NCBI RefSeq assembly: GCF_000720475.1
Contig: NZ_JOAP01000022.1
Span: forward strand, 124,001 to 188,000
Length of the DNA: 64,000 nt
From: Streptomyces aureocirculatus
GTDB lineage: Bacteria; Actinomycetota; Actinomycetes; Streptomycetales; Streptomycetaceae
Reading direction: 5' to 3'
This document shows positions 32,766 to 41,063 of this stretch, in pieces. The notes beneath the pieces were generated by a model, which did not search any database, had not been told where the DNA came from, and saw only the letters and a program-made list of their open reading frames with translations. A program made the position numbers and the translations under genes. Each line of letters starts with the position of its first letter. Position 1 is the stretch's first letter.

Positions 32766-33965
32766 GTGACCTTCAACCCTTTGGAGCAGCGGGGCATCCC
32801 GCTGGACCGGCAACTGCGCAGTTGGCGCGAGCTGGACGTCAAGCCGATCGACCCGGACCGCTGTGACCCCTACACCCGCTGCCGCATCATCACGATGAAC
32901 GGCATCGAGGTCGAAGCGATCATGTTCAGCCACCAGCTCGCGCGCAACACGGTGGACCCGGAGGTCAAGCGGCAGCTTGCCAGGGTCCGCTACATCGAGG
33001 CGCAGCAGCAGAAGGTGGTCAACTGGCTGCTGCCCGGGGTGTCGTCGGTCCTTGAGACGACGATCGCCTACGAGCAGGTGGCGGTGGACCTGACGGCCTG
33101 GGTGGCACGGATGGAGCCGGACCCCTATCTGCAGCAGGCCTACCAGTTCGGTGTGCTGGAGGACTTCGACCATCTGTACCGGTACGCGAACCTGTACGAG
33201 ATGATCGAGCACCGCAAGGCGGAGTCGATCGTCGACGGGCTCACCGAGGTCATGCCGGGCCGGCCCACGAAGTTCCACCACCGCGACCCGGTCGACAACG
33301 TCCGCGACCCCTACGCCAAGGACGAGACGAACCCGCTGTCCAAGCTGCACGCCCTGACCATCATGTCGGCCGAGCAGCAGACGATGAACTTCTACATGAA
33401 CACCGGCCCCACCTACATGGAGCCGATCGCCCGCCAGCTCTACCAGGAGATCGGGCTCATCGAGGAGGAGCACGTCACCCACTACGAGTCCCTGGTGGAC
33501 CCGGGCGAGACGTGGTGGGAGCAGTTGGTCAACCACGAGTACAACGAGTGCTACCTCTACTACTCCTTCATGGAGCAGGAGAGCGACCCGAAGGTCAAGG
33601 CGATCTGGGAGCTGCACCTGAACATGGAGCTGGAGCACCTGCACCACGCCTGCGACCTGATGCGCCGCCACGACGGTCGCGAGCCGGAGTCGGTCCTGGC
33701 GCCGGAGCTGCCGAACGTGCTCACCTTCGAGCCGAACAAGGGCTATCTGCGCGAGCTGCTGGACACCCAGATGGATCTGACCACGCTGGGCGCGGGTTAT
33801 GTGCGTGAGGCGCACGAGCGGTTCGAGCAGATGCAGGAGCAGATCCACGGCGGTGAGCAGCCGCCCAGCGAGCGGGTGATGGCCGAACACGGCGCGATGT
33901 TCGGACGCGAGTACCGCCTGCAGACCGAGGGCGAGCACCCCGACCCCTCCCAGCGGGAGAAGTGA
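32766..33965 (+). CDS. Ferritin-like-domain protein, conserved in Streptomyces (399 aa)
   Basis: A GTG start with AGGAG seven bases upstream gives 399 residues. The sequence is all-helical and rich in Glu and His. Candidate diiron ligands are seen as E-x-x-x-Y in TTIAYEQVAVDL, IGLIEEEHVTHYESL, and MELEHLHHACDLMRRH, a pattern of paired Glu/His in a four-helix bundle. It is not a classic ferritin or Dps by length and is a larger relative. It lies directly before a hemerythrin gene (11 bp to the next start), so the two probably function together in iron or oxygen handling. Confidence 0.7.
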   Translation: MTFNPLEQRGIPLDRQLRSWRELDVKPIDPDRCDPYTRCRIITMNGIEVEAIMFSHQLARNTVDPEVKRQLARVRYIEAQQQKVVNWLLPGVSSVLETTIAYEQVAVDLTAWVARMEPDPYLQQAYQFGVLEDFDHLYRYANLYEMIEHRKAESIVDGLTEVMPGRPTKFHHRDPVDNVRDPYAKDETNPLSKLHALTIMSAEQQTMNFYMNTGPTYMEPIARQLYQEIGLIEEEHVTHYESLVDPGETWWEQLVNHEYNECYLYYSFMEQESDPKVKAIWELHLNMELEHLHHACDLMRRHDGREPESVLAPELPNVLTFEPNKGYLRELLDTQMDLTTLGAGYVREAHERFEQMQEQIHGGEQPPSERVMAEHGAMFGREYRLQTEGEHPDPSQREK

Positions 33966-33976
33966 GGCAGCCGGCC

Positions 33977-34570
33977 ATGAGCGAACTCTCCACCCCGCAG
34001 GCGGGCGACGACCACGCCGAGGACACGGATGTGGTGTCCTTGCTGATGCGCCAGCACGGTGACATCCGCAACCTCTTCGACGAGGTCGAGGCGTGCACCG
34101 GCGAGGAGCGCCGCGACGCCTTCCGCCGCCTGGTGCGCCTGCTGGCCGTGCACGAGACGGCCGAGGAAGAAGTGGTCCACCCCTTCTCGCGGCGTGCGCT
34201 GCCCGGCGGCGAGCAGGTCGTCGCGGACCGCCTCGCCGAGGAGAGGGCGGCCAAGGAGACGCTGTCCGCCCTTGAGGACCTGGACCCCGGTGACCCGAAG
34301 TTCATGCCCCAGTTGATGCGGCTGCGCACGGACGTCCAGGAACACGCCCGGGCCGAGGAGCGCTACGAGTTCACCCACATCCGCCGCAGCACCGACGTCA
34401 CGAACCTGGCCGCGATGGCCAAGGCGGTCAAGGCGGCGGAGGCGATGGCACCCACCCGGCCCCATCCGGGCGTGGAGTCGGGCGCGGCGAACATGACGCT
34501 GGGGCCCGTCGCCGCGCTGATGGACCGCACCCGCGACGCGGTACGCAAGGCCATGGGCAAGGACGGCTGA
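33977..34570 (+). CDS. Hemerythrin HHE-domain protein
   Basis: A 197-residue protein. The diiron motif residues are visible: MRQHGDIRNLFDEVE (His and Glu), VHETAEEEVVHPFSRRAL (His, Glu, His) and VQEHARAEERYEF (Glu, His, Glu). The helical bundle spans residues 18-140; the C-terminal 55 residues are a Met/Ala-rich extension. Such proteins bind oxygen or respond to nitric oxide. It is co-transcribed with the ferritin-like gene immediately upstream. Confidence 0.88.
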   Translation: MSELSTPQAGDDHAEDTDVVSLLMRQHGDIRNLFDEVEACTGEERRDAFRRLVRLLAVHETAEEEVVHPFSRRALPGGEQVVADRLAEERAAKETLSALEDLDPGDPKFMPQLMRLRTDVQEHARAEERYEFTHIRRSTDVTNLAAMAKAVKAAEAMAPTRPHPGVESGAANMTLGPVAALMDRTRDAVRKAMGKDG

Positions 34571-34741
34571 CCCACCGGCGGCGCCGGGCCGGCCGTTCCC
34601 GCGGCAGGGGGCCGTTCCTGTCGCCCTTGCGGGGCGGGGCCCCTTGCAACGGCCGCCGCCGCAGGGCAGGCGCCTCACAAGCCATCCGGCAGGATCCGAT
34701 TACCTCACTGTCAGGCAGGTGGAAATCTATGTCGGCCGGAG

Positions 34742-35415
34742 TAGACATTGGGCGGTGGCGTGGGTATGGTTTCTCTCGTAGCCGAGATCAGTGAAGCCCG
34801 GCAGAGACGAACTGCCGGGCAGCAGTACAAGTTTGTGCAGTACGCAGGACGGTGCGGTGGTGGAGTTCCGAAGCCAGAGCAGACGCAGGACGGCGACGGG
34901 ACTGACGACCGCACCGGGTGGCCCGCAGTGATCAGGGGCCGCCGTGAGCAGTACCCAGCTAGTGCAGTACCCAGCAGTGCAGTACTCGCAGTGAAGTCAG
35001 TGAGCAGTACCTCGGTGAAGGCGTTGGCTGCGGACGCGCGCACCGGACCAGCAGTACGCAGGAAAGCAGTACCAGCAGTAGAGCAGTACCAGCAGTGTGC
35101 AAGTGCTCGGTTGCAGAGGGAAGAAACGGAGGAGCAAGGCGCCATCAGGATCGCCCGGGCGGAATGACTGAGCTCGGGTACCGCAGGACATCGATAGTGA
35201 GGTGGTCTCCGGTCAAGCAACCGCGATCCCCGCATCCCCGGCAGCGTTCCGGCCGGGTCTGCGGAAACAGAAGGCCGGTGCAGTACTGAGGCCGGCAGAT
35301 GGTGTAGCAGTTCCTTCGGGGCCCTGGCGCCAATGGCGCCAGGGCCCCTCCACGCGTTCCCCGTCCCCTTTCCCCGTTCCGTGTTCCGTGTTCCGTGTTC
35401 CGCCAAGAGGTGCAG
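34742..35415 (+). promoter_or_regulatory. Promoter and about 640-nt structured leader of a BldC/MerR-like gene (copy A)
   Basis: A -35 TAGACA (34742-34747) and -10 TATGGT (34765-34770) are separated by 17 bp and conserved in copy B at 56661-57164. The leader then contains conserved hairpins: gcccggcag-N7-ctgccgggc (34796-34820; in copy B one base changed to keep a G:U pair), a GGTGGCCC...GGGGCCGCC stem at about 34917-34945 and a terminator-like 14-bp stem at 35318-35348. Long identical blocks such as gtaccgcaggacatcgatag lie between. It also carries ten GCAGTAC heptamers. No protein-coding pattern explains the conservation. The last hairpin ends 67 bases before the start codon, fitting attenuation. 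Confidence 0.65.
35318..35348 (+). terminator. Attenuator-like hairpin in leader A
   Basis: Perfect 14-base arms ggggccctggcgcc / ggcgccaggggccc-type with loop aat, the same stem as in copy B (loop gtgc at 56714-56717). It stands upstream of the coding region, so it may control transcription into the gene. Confidence 0.7.
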
Positions 35416-35733
35416 ATGACGGCTGACGACTCCTACGGGCGTCTCGACGATGACGACTATCCCGCCTACACCATGGGCCGGGCCGCCGACATGCTCGGCA
35501 CCACTCAGGGCTTCCTGCGCGCCATCGGCGAAGCCCGCCTGATCACTCCGCTCCGTTCCGCGGGCGGCCACCGCCGCTACTCCCGCTACCAGTTGCGCAT
35601 CGCGGCCCGCGCCCGGGAACTCGTCGACCAGGGCACCCCCGTCGAGGCCGCCTGCCGCATCATCATCCTGGAAGACCAACTCGAAGAGGCCCAGCGCCTC
35701 AACGCCGCATACCGCCGCGCCGCCGAGAAGTGA
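35416..35733 (+). CDS. BldC/MerR-like small DNA-binding regulator (copy A)
   Basis: A 105-residue protein. After a short acidic N-terminus comes a MerR-type winged HTH (residues 18-55: YTMGRAADMLGTTQGFLRAI, then PLRSAGGHRRYSRYQLRIA) and a short C-terminal helix (EAACRIIILEDQLEEAQRLN) instead of the long coiled coil of full MerR proteins. GAGG lies five bases before the ATG. It is about 80 percent identical to the regulator at 56328-56660, and both have the same unusual long leader. Confidence 0.85.
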   Translation: MTADDSYGRLDDDDYPAYTMGRAADMLGTTQGFLRAIGEARLITPLRSAGGHRRYSRYQLRIAARARELVDQGTPVEAACRIIILEDQLEEAQRLNAAYRRAAEK

Positions 35734-35775
35734 CTGGGCCCGGGCGCGCAGGACCAGGCGCCGGGGCCGCCCTCA

Positions 35776-37182
35776 TCACTCCCCTCCCCCACGGCTGCCC
35801 GGTCCGCGGGACAGCTCTCCCGCCGGTGCCGCGTCCGGCAGCGGCCGGTGGACGGACCGGTGGTGGCGGGCTGCCACGGCGGCGAAGAGGGCGCCGGCGG
35901 CCAGGACGATCAGCCCCCGCAGCCACACCTCCTGATCGACCCGCGTAGCGAGCACCACACACGACAGGGCGCCGAGCGCGGGCACCGGCGCGGGGGCCCG
36001 GAAGTGCTCCCGCCCGCCCGGCCTGCGGCGCAGTACCAGCGCGGCGGTGTTCACGATGAAGAAGACGACCAGGAGCAGGAGCACCAGGGTGGCGGCCAGG
36101 GTGGCCACGCTGCCGGTCAGGGCCAGGAGCAGGGAGAGCGTGGTGGTGGCGGTGATCGCGGCCCACGGGGTGCGGCGCCCCGGCAGGACGCGGGTCAGGG
36201 CGCTCGGCAGCAGTCCGTCGCGGGCCATCCCGAAGGCGAGGCGGGAGGTCATGATGCCGGTGAGCAGGGCGCCGTTGGCGACGGCGATGAGGGCCACGAC
36301 GCTGAAGACCCTGGGCGGCACGGCGCCGGCCGCTTTGACGACCTCCAGCAGGGGGCCGCTGCTGTGCACCAGTGTGTGCGTCGGTACGGCCGCCGCGGCC
36401 ACACAGCCCACCAGCACATACACCGCGCCGGCGGTGAGCAGCGCGCCGAACAGGGCGCGGGGGTAGGAGCGGCGCGGGTCGCGGGTCTCCTCGGCGACGT
36501 TGACGGACGTCTCGAAGCCGACGAAGGAGTAGTAGGCCAGCACGGCGCCGCTCAGTACCGCGGCCGCGGGCCCGCTGCCGGGAGTGCCGACCTCGGTCAG
36601 GCGGCCCAGGTCGGCGTCGCCGCGCGCCATGATCCAGATGCCGAGGCCGATGACCAGCAGCAGCCCGCCCACCTCGATGACGGTGGCGACGGCGTTGGCG
36701 CGGGTGGAGGCGCTGATGCCGCGCAGGTTGAGCAGGGCGAGCCCGGCCAGGAAGACCAGTGCGACCGGTACCAGGGGCAGGGAGACGAACTCGGTCAGAT
36801 AGTCCCCGGCGAAGCCCCGCGCCAGCGCCGCCACCGACACCACCCCGGCCGCCAGCATGCAAAAACCGGCGAGGAAACCGACGAAGGGCCCATAGGCCAA
36901 GGTCGCGTAGTGCGAGGCGCCCCCGGCCCGCGGGAAGTGTGTGGCCAGCTCCGCGTAGGAGGCCGCGGTCAGCAGGGCCAGACCCAGGGCCACGGCCAGC
37001 GGCAGCCACACCGCGGGACCGGACTCGGCGGCCACCTGGCCCACCAGCACATACACCCCCGCGCCCAGGACGTCCCCGAGGATGAAGAAGTACAGCAGTG
37101 TGGTGGTGAGGGCCGGGCGCAGCGGTGAGCTGTCCGGGCCGGCCTCGGCGGACGGCGGCCGGGGGGTGTGCGTGTCGTTCAT
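35776..37182 (-). CDS. APC-family amino acid permease
   Basis: A 468-residue transporter with 12 hydrophobic segments. The family marker GDVLGAGVYVLVGQVA in helix 1 and the FVGFETSVNVAEETRDPRRS block after helix 6 are characteristic of the amino acid-polyamine-organocation superfamily. Basic residues in loops obey the positive-inside rule. The start ATG at 37182 is likely; an ATG three codons upstream is possible. It converges with the BldC-like gene. Substrate unknown. Confidence 0.88.
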   Translation of the reverse strand: MNDTHTPRPPSAEAGPDSSPLRPALTTTLLYFFILGDVLGAGVYVLVGQVAAESGPAVWLPLAVALGLALLTAASYAELATHFPRAGGASHYATLAYGPFVGFLAGFCMLAAGVVSVAALARGFAGDYLTEFVSLPLVPVALVFLAGLALLNLRGISASTRANAVATVIEVGGLLLVIGLGIWIMARGDADLGRLTEVGTPGSGPAAAVLSGAVLAYYSFVGFETSVNVAEETRDPRRSYPRALFGALLTAGAVYVLVGCVAAAAVPTHTLVHSSGPLLEVVKAAGAVPPRVFSVVALIAVANGALLTGIMTSRLAFGMARDGLLPSALTRVLPGRRTPWAAITATTTLSLLLALTGSVATLAATLVLLLLVVFFIVNTAALVLRRRPGGREHFRAPAPVPALGALSCVVLATRVDQEVWLRGLIVLAAGALFAAVAARHHRSVHRPLPDAAPAGELSRGPGSRGGGE

Positions 37183-37269
37183 GGGCCACATGTGCCCCGC
37201 CGCGGGCGCGGCTACCGGCGTTGCCGCCGTTCGGGCGCCCCCCGGGGCGAGCGGGGCACCGGCAAGCCG

Positions 37270-37293
37270 CGGCTGACGGCTGACGGCTGACGG
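37270..37293. repeat. Short tandem array (CTGACGGN)3
   Basis: Three copies of an 8-bp unit (ggctgacg) lie in the intergenic region between the permease and the ATP-binding gene. Confidence 0.6.
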
Positions 37294-37366
37294 CATTGGG
37301 GGCATTGCTCGAAACCGCGTCGGCCCGTCACCGTTGCCCTGCTGTTTTCCGGGTATACGAGCCCGC

Positions 37367-37858
37367 GTGACAGAGGACTGCTGGGGAAACAAGGCGGGCC
37401 GCGTGCGGGTGGCGGCGGCCGATGGCGAAAGGGAGTGGCTGGTCGACGAGTTCCTCTCGGTGTCCGCGGCGTTCGAGGACAGCGAGGACATCGGGGCGGC
37501 CCGGGATCTGGCCCGGGACTTTTTGACGGATGTGCAGGCCGTGCACGGTCTTCCCGTGTCCGGCCGGGCCATGGGCACCGTACAACTGGTGGTCAGCGAG
37601 CTGGTGACCAACGCCCGCAAGTACGCTCCCGGGCCCTGTCTGCTGACCTTGGAGGTCCAGGGCGGTGCCGTCGAGGTGAGCGTGTGGGACAGCAGCACCA
37701 CCCTCCCCCTGATCCTGCCCGCGGACCCACGCCGGGTCGGGCAGCACGGCCTGGAGATCGTGATGGCCGTCTCCCAGAGCTTCGCGGTGTACCGCGAGCC
37801 GGTGGGCAAGCGCATCACCGCGGCGATCACGCTGGCCGATGTTCCGGGCGGGGCGTGA
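37367..37858 (+). CDS. ATP-binding protein, anti-sigma-factor-like (HATPase_c)
   Basis: 163 residues from a GTG start (a TTG at 37334 is an alternative). The GHKL ATPase fold is visible as VVSELVTNARKYAPGP (N-box), VSVWDSSTTLPLILP (a G1-like region with D) and RRVGQHGLEIVMAVSQSF (G2-like). Proteins of this length in Streptomyces bind sigma or anti-sigma factors. The adjacent STAS and regulator genes support a regulatory role. Confidence 0.78.
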   Translation: MTEDCWGNKAGRVRVAAADGEREWLVDEFLSVSAAFEDSEDIGAARDLARDFLTDVQAVHGLPVSGRAMGTVQLVVSELVTNARKYAPGPCLLTLEVQGGAVEVSVWDSSTTLPLILPADPRRVGQHGLEIVMAVSQSFAVYREPVGKRITAAITLADVPGGA

Positions 37859-37949
37859 CGGGCCGCGACGGCGCTCTGCTGTGGGCCGGTGAGGCGGCGA
37901 AGCCCCCGCGGCGGCAGTCCCGCCCGGGGGCTTGTGCGGCCGCTGACGA

Positions 37950-38177
37950 TCAGGCGGTGAGCAGGGAGTCGTCCTTGGTGCGCGCCCCGGGCAGGCGGTG
38001 GCGGGCGGCGATGAGGGCGGTGTCGATGTCACGGGTGCCGGTCGACACGCACAGCGTGTAGGCGACGTCGTTCATCCGCTGCCGGGCCTGGTCGGTGCCC
38101 TTTTCGGCGTGCAGGGCGCGCAGCGTCTCGTACTGCTCGACCAGGTTCCTCAGCACGACCGGGTGTGCCATCAGCAT
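37950..38177 (-). CDS. DUF5133 protein (copy 1)
   Basis: A 75-residue protein with the conserved VEQYETLRALHAEKGTDQA and DVAYTLCVSTGTRDIDTALI blocks. It is about 70 percent identical to the copy at 62593-62820. Function is unknown, but the family is widespread in Streptomyces and often lies near redox or stress genes. GAGGGAG is eight bases before the ATG. Confidence 0.82.
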   Translation of the reverse strand: MLMAHPVVLRNLVEQYETLRALHAEKGTDQARQRMNDVAYTLCVSTGTRDIDTALIAARHRLPGARTKDDSLLTA

Positions 38178-38286
38178 CGGGTATCTCCCTCACAGCGCTT
38201 TTCACAGGGGGTATGCATCGACCCTTGTGCCCCGCGTCCCGGCCGTCATGCACCGGTGTTCCTCCCCTGGTGCAGAGGGTGGCCGC

Positions 38287-38721
38287 TCATGCGGCCTGCA
38301 CGAGCTCCGCGCGGCCGAAGAGCAGGGCGTATCCGCAGGGGAGGTGGGTGAGGATGCGGTCCAGGAGGCCGCGGCCTGCCAGGTGGCCGACGACGGTGAG
38401 GACGGCTCCGGTGTCCCAGCGGGCGGTCGCGGGTGTGCCGCCTGTGCGGGCGGCCAGGTCCTTGACGAAGCCCCAGCCGGTGAGCTGGTGGGTGTCGGGG
38501 ATCTGGCTGGTGAAGAGGCGGGCGGCCTCGGCGGGGAGGCAGGCGGCGAGGTCGACGCGTTCGTCGCCGGTGAGCTGGCGGCCCAGTGCCTCAAGGACCG
38601 CGCGGGTGACCTCCTCGGCCCGCTCGCGGGTGGGGTACGCGCCCTCGTACCGGATCTTTTCCAGCATCTGGTGAAACGTGGTGCCGGTGGGGGCGGAAGC
38701 CGGTTCACGCAGCGGAAGCAT
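38287..38721 (-). CDS. DUF2267 protein
   Basis: A 144-residue helical protein. The conserved VTRAVLEALGRQLTGDERVD and AACLPAEAARLFTSQIPDTH segments are hallmarks of DUF2267, a family sometimes fused to stress or calcium-binding modules. The C-terminal 50 residues (GTPATARWDTGAVLTVVGHL) may form a second helical bundle. It lies between DUF5133 and Hsp20 genes on the same strand. Confidence 0.8.
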   Translation of the reverse strand: MLPLREPASAPTGTTFHQMLEKIRYEGAYPTRERAEEVTRAVLEALGRQLTGDERVDLAACLPAEAARLFTSQIPDTHQLTGWGFVKDLAARTGGTPATARWDTGAVLTVVGHLAGRGLLDRILTHLPCGYALLFGRAELVQAA

Positions 38722-38840
38722 CGGAGAACGTGGTGCCTTTCTCGCCTTCGGGGGCGGTTTCGCCGGCAGGGGGCGGGCGGTCAGGGGGGTGCCGGGCCCC
38801 CTGCCGGGGCGGGGGTGGTGGTGGCGGGGGTTCTGGCTTG

Positions 38841-38940
38841 TCAGCCGATCTGCTTTCTCAGCCGGTCTGCCTGGGTTCGCGTTTCTCAGCCGGTCTGCCT
38901 GAGTTCGCGTTTCTCAGCCGATCTGCTTGTGCTCGCGCTC
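38841..38940. repeat. 28-bp tandem duplication of the hsp20 3' end
   Basis: The 28 bases ctcagccgatctgcttgtgctcgcgctc at 38913-38940 contain the hsp20 stop codon. They are repeated as ctcagccggtctgcctg-type units at 38885-38912 and 38857-38884, with a partial copy at 38841-38856. The array lies just past the stop. Confidence 0.8.
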
Positions 38941-39345
38941 CGTGCCGATCGCGATCTTGCGGGGCTTGGCGCGCTCGGCGATCGGGATGCGCAGCGTGAG
39001 CACGCCCGCTTCGTAGTCGGCCGTGATGCGCTCGGTGTCCAGGGTGTCGGCGAGGACCAACTGGCGGGAGAAGACGCCCAGAGGCCGCTCGGAGAGCTCC
39101 ATCTGGACGTCTTCGGACTTCGCCACCGGGCGGCGCTCGGCCTTGACGGTGAGCATGTTCCGCTCGACATCGATCTCGATCGCGTCCCTGGCGACGCCGG
39201 GCAGGTCGAGGGCGATCACGTACTCCTCGCCCTCGCGGTAGGCGTCCATCGGCATGGCCGAGGGCCTGGACCAGGTGCCGGCCACACCGGTCAGTTGCTG
39301 CGCGAGCCGGTCGAGTTCGCGGAACGGGTCAGTGCGCATCAACAT
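38914..39345 (-). CDS. hsp18: Hsp20/alpha-crystallin family small heat-shock protein
   Basis: A 143-residue chaperone. The alpha-crystallin domain (30-130) has [36 protein letters not shown] and the signature [15 protein letters not shown]. It ends EHKQIG. Holdase activity protects membranes and proteins during heat or oxidative stress. Two palindromes of the RheA type lie upstream (39411-39455), and the divergent gene encodes the RheA-like repressor. The start has GGAGG ten bases upstream. The symbol is used by analogy with Streptomyces albus hsp18. Confidence 0.9.
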   Translation of the reverse strand: MLMRTDPFRELDRLAQQLTGVAGTWSRPSAMPMDAYREGEEYVIALDLPGVARDAIEIDVERNMLTVKAERRPVAKSEDVQMELSERPLGVFSRQLVLADTLDTERITADYEAGVLTLRIPIAERAKPRKIAIGTEREHKQIG

Positions 39346-39410
39346 CGCGAAAACACCTCCACAGGTCTGGCAGGAACTGCCAATGCGCTTCGTCTGTCAC
39401 CGTTGTAGCA

Positions 39411-39455
39411 TGTCATCCAAACGATGACAACCGACATGTCGTCCGGACGATGACG
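39411..39455. promoter_or_regulatory. Two RheA-type operators between hsp18 and rheA
   Basis: Site 1 (39411-39429) is TGTCATC-CAAAC-GATGACA, matching the published TGTCATC-N5-GATGACA inverted repeat recognised by RheA. Site 2 (39437-39455) is TGTCGTC-CGGAC-GATGACG, one base per arm different. Their centres are 26 bp apart, so bound dimers would be on nearly the same face of the helix. Both lie between the divergent starts, so both genes may be repressed together. Confidence 0.8.
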
Positions 39456-39473
39456 CTTGTGAGAGTGGTCCCC

Positions 39474-40154
39474 ATGAACGCATCCCCTCCCCCGCCCGGT
39501 ACTCCTGGCGCTTCCTCCCCCGCCCCTGGCCCCGCCTCCTTCCTCGCGGCCGCGGCGGCACTGGACACGATCGGTGAAGCCGTCCGCACCGCCCAGAATC
39601 CGCAGGAGTCACCGCCGCCCGAGGGCGAGCAGACCAGCTCCGAACAAGCCCTTGCCGCCCTGCTGATGCTGCGCGAACTGCGTGAACAACTCGCCGGGTG
39701 GGAGCCCGGCCTCATCGAGGCAGCCCGGGCGGCGGGCTCGAGCTGGGCCGACCTCGCCCATCCCCTGGGCGTCGCCAGCCGGCAGGCCGCCGAACGCCGC
39801 TATCTGCGCGTACGCCCCGGCGCCCCCGGCACCACCGGGGAGCAGCGCGTGCAGGACACCCGCAACCGCCGCGCCGCCGACCGCACCCTCACGGCCTGGG
39901 CCCAGGCCAACGCCGCCGACCTGCGGCAGCTCGCCGGCCAGGTGACCGCCCTGACCGATCTCTCCGCCCGGGCCCGCACTCCCCTGTCCCGGCTCGCCCG
40001 GGCGCTTGCCGACAACGACGCCGCCAGCCTGATCACTCCTCTCGCCGACACCCGCACCCACCTTGAGGCCCGCCATCCCGACCTCGCGGCCCGTGTGGAG
40101 GCCATCACGCACGCCGCCGACCGGCTCCGCCGCGCCGGCACCGGGCACCCCTGA
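39474..40154 (+). CDS. rheA: RheA-like repressor of hsp18
   Basis: A 226-residue protein annotated in Streptomyces as the hsp18 transcriptional regulator. A Pro-rich N-terminus precedes a helical DNA-binding part (AGWEPGLIEAARAAGSSWADL, GVASRQAAERRYLRVRPG). In Streptomyces albus RheA is a thermosensing repressor that loses DNA binding when heated (established for that protein). The divergent orientation, matching operators and neighbouring hsp20 gene support the assignment. An ATG at 39450 overlaps the second operator and is less likely. Confidence 0.78.
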   Translation: MNASPPPPGTPGASSPAPGPASFLAAAAALDTIGEAVRTAQNPQESPPPEGEQTSSEQALAALLMLRELREQLAGWEPGLIEAARAAGSSWADLAHPLGVASRQAAERRYLRVRPGAPGTTGEQRVQDTRNRRAADRTLTAWAQANAADLRQLAGQVTALTDLSARARTPLSRLARALADNDAASLITPLADTRTHLEARHPDLAARVEAITHAADRLRRAGTGHP

Positions 40155-40295
40155 ACCGCACCGCCGCCCCCGGGCGCCGCTGTCCGGCTGGCTGCCCGCC
40201 CCCGGCCCGAAGCGGCCGCCGGGCCACCGGACGCGGCAGTCCCAACCGGACGCGGCAGTCTCACCTCGCGCGCAGACCCCGGTCGGCGAAGGCGA

Positions 40296-40955
40296 TCAGC
40301 ACTCGAAGCTCTCGTCGACGTCGGCGCTCCACTGGAAGCCGCCCGCCGCCTGCAGGGTGGCGAAGCCGTGGCAGAGGCTGCGCAGCAGGCGCAGGGCGTG
40401 GTCGCGCAGCAGGGCCTCGATGCGGGCGAGCCGCTGGGGGAAGCCGGCCGGTTTCACACCGGGGTAGGCCACCTGAAGGCAGGAGCGCCACAGCGGCACG
40501 CTGGCGAACACCCCTGCCCCGAGCAGCCGCAGCATGCCCTGCCTGAAACGGGTGACCCGCAGGTCGCCCGGGCGGAGCGACTGCTTGCGGATGAACGGTG
40601 CCGGCTCGACCACCGCGGTGATCAGTGCGGGTTCCTGGGCCGCGGCGATGGTGGCGGCGCCGCCGGAGATCGAGTGGCCGACGAGCACGGCCGGGCCGCC
40701 CAGGTGCCGGATCAGGGCGAGCAGGTCGCCGGCGAGGGCGGTGCGGCTGAAGTCCGGCCAGGCGACGCTGGACTGACCGCAGCCGCGCAGATCGACCGCG
40801 GCGACCCGGTAGCCCGCCGCCACCAGCGGTCCGGTCATCGCCCGGCAGGCGGTGCGGCTGTCGCCCATGCCGTGCGCGAGCACGATCAGCGGGCCGGAGC
40901 CCGCCGCCTCGTAGGCGAGCGTGCCGCCGTCGACGGCAAGGTCGCTGTCAGCCAT
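40296..40955 (-). pseudogene. Alpha/beta hydrolase, C-terminally truncated
   Basis: The 219 codons cover the first two-thirds of an alpha/beta hydrolase: oxyanion block LIVLAHGMGDSRT, strand VAAVDLRGCGQSS and nucleophile elbow VGHSISGGAATIA. After the cap region the protein ends with GFQWSADVDESFEC, before the conserved Asp (usually in a V-x-G-x-x-D turn) and the catalytic His. Full members have about 280 residues. The product would lack a complete catalytic triad. The missing end implies deletion; the stop is followed at once by the rheA-side intergenic region. Confidence 0.6.
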
Positions 40956-41024
40956 TTCTGTCAACGGCGGATCACCGTCGGAGTCGACGTCGGAGACAAC
41001 GGCGGCGGGCCGACCGCCGGGCAC

Positions 41025-41063
41025 AAAAAGAGCCCCGGCTGGACGGGGGAGACCAGCCGGGGC
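41025..41063 (-). terminator. Rho-independent-type terminator with U-tract
   Basis: On the minus strand an 11-bp stem gccccggctgg / ccagccggggc is followed by TCTTTTTG. It lies upstream of the truncated hydrolase, so it may end transcription coming from the DUF6411 gene or act in the hydrolase leader. Confidence 0.65.

Noticed and set aside
34748..35167. A 139-codon frame over leader A starting MGGGVGMVSLVAE.
   Set aside because: It is not preserved in copy B beyond a few residues and is rich in Gln/Ala from the GCAGTAC repeats.
35095..35289. A conserved peptide in the BldC-like leaders (RHQDRPGG...GYRRTSIVRW...RRPVQ) present in both copies.
   Set aside because: Changes between copies are often non-synonymous and no ribosome site precedes either frame. 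RNA-level conservation is preferred, but the peptide is not fully excluded.
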